DNA from: Arthrobotrys musiformis
Taxonomy: Eukaryota > Ascomycota > Orbiliomycetes > Orbiliales > Orbiliaceae
Direction: 5' to 3'
Assembly (NCBI GenBank): GCA_036971715.1
Contig: JAVHJL010000013.1
Span: 1 to 64,000 of the forward strand
Length of the DNA stretch: 64,000 nucleotides
Each line of letters opens with the position of its first letter. The first letter of the stretch is position 1. The notes below the pieces were generated by a model. It was not told the DNA's origin, did no database searches, and saw nothing but the letters and a program-made list of their open reading frames with translations. A program made the position numbers and the translations under genes. Of this stretch, positions 59,801 to 64,000 are shown in pieces.

Positions 59801-60868
59801 GCAACAAAGATTTACAGCAGCCTAGAAGACTCTCAGAGGTCTGCTTATGGGTGCTCCCAGGAAAGAACTGTGTAAGCTGTTGGGCAAAGAGTTCAATGCG
59901 CTCCCCGAACTGCCCAACCCATCTCATGCTGTTATCAGACACGCTGCCTTCATCTGGCATGTCTCGGATTCTTTGCGCGTTTACGAATCTCTTAAAGCTC
60001 TCCAAATTTGGACATCCTCTGAGGACTTTATCGGCTTCAGGACCAAGTTCGTGGCGGCATCGTTTGAGAATAGCCCGTATTTTCTCGGTATGATCAAATC
60101 CCTTAGACTGGCTAGAGGTCACGATATTAGAGGTTGTAGATCGTGATTGGTACTTTGTCGAATATGAATCTGAAAAGCTTATCGTCGTTTTTACATCGGA
60201 GTAGTAGTCCGTGACGATGCTTTTAGTTTCCCAACTCGCGGTACCGGTACCGTTTGGAAGTTTAGTAGGCAGGGACGACCGCGTAGGGTTCACGTGGACT
60301 TTATCGTTACGGGCCGGGTCAGACGATTTAAAGAATGAGGTTACAGTGTCTATTGGGACACCTGAAAACAAAGAACCCGAATCGACAGCGAACCCAGATT
60401 TAAAGTCAGTCGGGAGTAAACCTGCCCCATTTTGAGTCCCGTTTTGAGAGAGTGGGAGAACACCATTCTGATAATCAGGTTGAGGGGTTATCACGGCGCC
60501 GTTTCGATACCCTGATTCCTTTATTTCGTGGACTATGTCTTCTTTCTGAATGGAGGTACTTTGTGAAGAAATGCTTCCTCGACCGTCATTTTTAACTACA
60601 GGATCGTCATATGTATCGGCGGAGACGTCTGGGATACTCTCTGTGGGCCCAAGATTTGCGACCGAAGTTGAAGCTCCAGCCTTCAGATCATTGGTACCTT
60701 TTTTATCTGTAAAATGTTATGATTAGCATAAAAATGGATTCTGGCCGGAGTTGGCTCGAAATTGGGTTCTATCCAGTCTCGTAACAAGACACTGGGTTCT
60801 ATCTTACTCTTGTTTTTGTCGACCGCCATTTTTGAATATTTGAATATATCAAAAGCTCGCCTGGACAT
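53811..60868 (-). CDS. NACHT-TPR STAND (NLR-like) protein
   Basis: Six exons (60868-60793, 60706-59799, 59718-59523, 59457-59329, 59266-59018, 58957-53811) encode 2234 residues. Residues 1-260 are polar and probably disordered. A helical domain follows (LQRFFDELYKIATALESFES, LLTIFWNIVELVIRITLLYH), as in other fungal STAND proteins. The NTPase has Walker A GKTGCGKSML (about 489-498) and Walker B LVIDGLDHV (about 590-600), with the winged-helix-like RILSWMLVSEEPLSIQNMKE after it. The C-terminal 1400 residues are TPR-like helical pairs (for example FRDYTNFCQESNRYEEARSA, GLSLAGMYQKERRIGDAIQI, YEKLLEVALRTTG, LARLYLLDQTTAGKAEDLYK). Such proteins are candidate innate-immunity or incompatibility receptors. 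A second in-frame Met at 60829 is possible. The exon 1 junction is the least certain. No stops, so probably functional, unlike the STAND relics at 12 and 16-18 kb. Confidence 0.85.
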
Positions 60869-63062
60869 TCATCAGAAGAAACTCGTCGAATAGAAAGTAG
60901 AGGTTTTGGGGCTTAAATACATAGTTCAAACACCATTTGAAGTCTCGGTGTCAATTATATGGATTGTGCTGACCATCCTCCCAACTAAGTATCTCCCTCT
61001 TCCAACACTGATATCAAGATTGCCATAGCCTCGCTAGCACGGCTTTAGTGGGGATTGAAATCGATGGTGCGGATCATATCGGGCGCCCTTTAGGATATCA
61101 CCGCAGATATTCGGGAACTGGGATGCTCGCCAGAAAGTCTACAGGTATTGAGCCCCACCCCATTGCGTTGCATGACGTGAATGCAAACGGCCGGCCGAAT
61201 TGGCTTTGTAGGCGATGTACCCCGCCATTCCTATAACTGGTCTAGTCTCGACACATTGCCTCGCCTTTAGCCTTCGATATTCCACTTTGCATTGGCCGAG
61301 ATGTATGATTTCCGTTCGTGTACTCGGCAACCCAACAGGCAGTTTCGACAAGACCTGCTTGGTTGGAATTTGTCCCATTAGAATCCAACAACGCAAAGCA
61401 CATCGGCATGCAACATTGATAGCGTGCGGCTGAGCTTGAGCAATTGGGCGGCCTCAATTCATTTTTCAATTGATCTAAATACCATGGCACACGGCATAAT
61501 ATACGGCGTGCAGCGGCATTCTGTAATAGGGAAATCAATCTCCTGCATACCCACCCCGATTCCGATAGCTGAAAATTCGGTTTCTCCTGCATTCTTCGGC
61601 TAGCAGGTTGTCATCAAAAACGGTACGAACCCATGTCGACTTGCAGGCCGCTGATGTCACCATATGGCGTGCAGTTAGCCTTTCCCGGCCACATTTTCTC
61701 TCAAATGCCGCCCTTCGACGCGCAATTCGCCCAATGTGCCGTAAATTGTGGGGAGTTTTTACGGCCCACCAAGGCCGCAGGGGTTAATGGTCCCGACTAA
61801 GATGATTTGTGACAGGTGCCAGTACAGTTCGAGGTTTCTAGTTCGATGTCGAAGTAGCCTTAGACTAGTAAAAGTACTAGGTATCCGTGGTGGTCGATAG
61901 GACAAATTCGAAAAGGAGTATCTCACTCCAACTAGTTTAACTACTATCAAACATTTAGACAGCTAGCTGGGGAGATTCCAGCTGGTTTGATGGCCTGACG
62001 GGTACTCCATGCGGAGGCTTTCGAGAGCTGACCTGACACAAGCTAGTGAAATTGTAGTCTGGGGTCGTGAAATTGAAATGGGTTATGTCTCAATACGGAT
62101 AGTCTACTCATGTTGCTTGTGTCTCACTAATGTCGACTCGCTTCGAACCGCTTATATAGCCATTTAATATTTGTACTCCGACTCTATATAATAAATATTC
62201 ACCACGCGATGTACAGCTACACATGCCTATCCATTCGCATATGTGATATTGTAAACTTAGAATTCGGTGCAAACCCACTCAGTCGGAGGATGGAAGTACC
62301 TAGAATCTACTAAAGTATAATACCTTATCATAGGTACCTTATTGTTCGGCTAACGACAGCGGGGGTTCGCGAATGCTTCCCAGATTCGAACCCATCAATT
62401 GGCGACTTTAATCGCCGCGCCGATGAAGATTCTTTCAGGCCACTTTAGTGGAAAGTGAGACACTGCATGCGCGCACCAGCGGTTAGATATCCGAGCAGAG
62501 GCTTTCTATTTTCAAGACTGTCTGGAGATACCGCCCCGTCCTCACGGGTTGGTATATAACAACGCGTACAAGCTATACATAGAATTCTATAACGGTGGGC
62601 GTAGACCGCATCCTGGCCCAACTTAACTTTCCATGTCAAAACCCCCATGTAGAGCGGGCCGAAGGCTTGCATATCAATCCCAAGTTGTAAATTGGGTGTA
62701 GCTAGGGTACTAGAATACTAACTGTTAATTCAACAACAAATATGATTAGTGTTGCGCGAGGATCGATTGGCTGTCAGGATCTAGAGACGAGGCAGTTTAG
62801 ACCCCTTAGGTTAATTTATTCAGAATTTATGGAAATGAGCTCATGGATCTCGCAGAGATATAGCTTCCATTTGAACTTGGGCTCCAACGAAGCCTCCAAA
62901 TAACACAAAAATGTCTGTATATACACGACAAGAATGAGAAGAAAAGTGAAATTCGCCCATCACCTCATCCGCCTGAAATTCCATCTTACAATATACAATA
63001 GCACCAGCGGGTTCCCATAGCCAAAGAATTCATGGTCAGGTTACCTGCGTGCATTGACCCGT
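60869..63062. other. Gene-free spacer
   Basis: About 2.2 kb with no accepted gene. A 116-codon minus frame (61242-61592) and smaller ones lack domains. The left part is the upstream region of the NACHT-TPR gene; the right part is the 3' flank of the DUF4360 gene. Confidence 0.5.
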
Positions 63063-64000
63063 TTATGGGCACTTAGCCCATTGCAAACCGAGGACGTATG
63101 TAAACTTGCCGTCCTCGGAATCAGTAGTCATAAGGCCGCTGGCTCCACTAATAGAGGACTTGAGGTTGATCTGAGAATTGATGTTGAGAGCACCAGCCTC
63201 ACCACATGGGGACCAGACGACAGAGGTACTCTCGATTTCGTCGTGGATCAAGTAGTCCTCATCCTTGGGGCCGACAAGATTGGAGGCTTTGCTGACCTGT
63301 TGCATTTTCGAGCGTCAACACAAACTCTTTATGTCAAGCATGGTTATGGAGAAAAAGATATATTACCTGCTCGGAGTACCCGGAAAAGTAATAAGTAGCG
63401 CTTTGAGTAGCGCTAACTCCAGCTTCGAGGTAAGCTGTACGTTGAAGAAAATGTTAGAAAGTCTTTCATAGACATTATTGGCTTGTTTAAAAGGTTTCCA
63501 CGAACCATATCCTCTGTAGTCAACGCTGAAAATAGAATACTGGAATCCTTGCGGGTAGTGGATGTCAATGTTGAGTTGGCAGTTCTTCCGGCTTTCAGTA
63601 ATTGAAACACCAGTACCGATGGCAGCAACATATTTATCGAAGATCAAAGTGAAGGTTTTCCTATCGGAGGAGATGTATATGCCTGGAAAGCGGAAAAAAC
63701 AATCAGTCGTTAAATGTCTCATTTCAGGTCGAGAGCACTTGAAAACAGCCTAGCCGAAACCGACAATGGCGAGGACTCCTTACCAACTGACCCCTGGGGG
63801 CACCCAGTCCCGCCGTAGGTGATAGCATTGACGTAGATTTGTGATAGATCAACACCTGGAGGAATAGTATAGGAAGGCTTCGCCGAAGTCGTAGTTGTAG
63901 TACTCTTGGTTGTGGTGGCCGGGGTAGTTGTCACAGCCTTGCTAGTGGTGGTAGTGGTAGTGGTAGTGGTGGTAGTGGTAGTGGTGGACTTGGTAGTGGT
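63063..64000 (-). CDS. Secreted DUF4360 protein, 5' end beyond the window
   Basis: C-terminal part of a minus-strand gene cut by the window edge. Exons visible: 64000-63784 (partial), 63682-63506, 63434-63367, 63296-63063. The text begins in a long Thr/Ser linker and passes into TIPPGVDLSQIYVNAITYGG and GTGCPQGSV. It continues as SSDRKTFTLIFDKYVAAIG, SITESRKNCQLNIDIHYPQG, YLEAGVSATQSATYYFSG and VVWSPCGEAGALNINSQ, ending LGLQWAKCP. This is the full DUF4360 pattern of small secreted fungal proteins with conserved Cys. The long Thr linker is not part of the usual domain and hints at an N-terminal module such as a carbohydrate-binding domain beyond 64000. All three introns have GT...AG ends and preserve the frame. 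Confidence 0.85.
63870..64000. repeat. Trinucleotide-rich tract encoding a Thr linker
   Basis: GGTAGT/GGTGGT-type repeats, densest from about 63940 to the window end. On the minus strand they read ACC/ACT codons, giving poly-Thr in the DUF4360 gene. The tract is prone to length change. Confidence 0.7.

Noticed and set aside
61242..61592. 116-codon minus frame as a gene
   Set aside because: No recognisable motif and overlapping frames on both strands; likely chance.
62380..62440. Possible tRNA, because GGGTTCGAATC (B-box-like) occurs on the minus strand
   Set aside because: The flanks do not form a T-stem or acceptor stem, and no A-box lies at the right distance.

Overview
The window is one chromosome end of a filamentous ascomycete (Pezizomycotina). 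It opens with C-rich telomere repeats reading inward. The genes have many short introns (about 42-109 nt) with GT...AG borders. Most families are typical of Pezizomycotina: F-box/LRR proteins, NACHT-type STAND proteins, a PTH11/rhodopsin-like membrane protein, DUF4246, DUF4360, a CBM1-tailed esterase and a DUF6606/DUF3638/DUF3645 giant. The class cannot be fixed by eye. All exon models were read by hand from splice sites and family conservation; no alignment or transcript evidence was available.

Layout. 1-98: telomere. 99-24 kb: gene-poor subtelomere with a few intact genes among decayed ones. The intact ones are a secreted CE1 acetylxylan esterase with CBM1 (1.3-2.8 kb), an alkaline ceramidase (7.3-8.6 kb), a multi-pass membrane protein (8.8-10.0 kb), a single-pass Ser/Thr-rich membrane protein (15.3-15.9 kb) and a Cys-rich GPI-type protein (22.4-23.4 kb). 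The decayed ones are an F-box/LRR gene (4.6-6.6 kb), a STAND remnant (12.0-12.3 kb), a DUF7708/NTPase STAND pseudogene (16.3-18.2 kb), a coiled-coil pseudogene (18.5-19.7 kb) and a two-exon hypothetical gene with an internal stop (20.9-21.6 kb). Short palindromic repeats, an inverted repeat and a strong hairpin lie between them.

24-42 kb: mostly intact genes. These are a secreted/single-pass protein, a New1/Elf1-type ABC-F ATPase, an F-box protein, a rhodopsin-like membrane protein, a six-Cys small secreted protein, a DUF4246 protein and a second Cys-rich GPI-type protein. 42-61 kb: two giant genes on the minus strand, a 3182-residue helicase-like DUF6606-DUF3638-DUF3645 protein and a 2234-residue NACHT-TPR STAND protein. 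The right edge cuts a secreted DUF4360 gene.

Themes. Secreted or surface proteins and NLR-like/STAND proteins dominate, as expected for a fast-evolving chromosome end. The most notable observations are: (i) an F-box pseudogene whose five in-frame stops all fit CAG/CAA to TAG/TAA changes, the pattern left by repeat-induced point mutation; (ii) the neighbouring giant helicase-like and NACHT-TPR genes; (iii) two Cys-rich surface proteins sharing an intron at the same place in the signal peptide; (iv) mixed 5- and 6-base telomere units.
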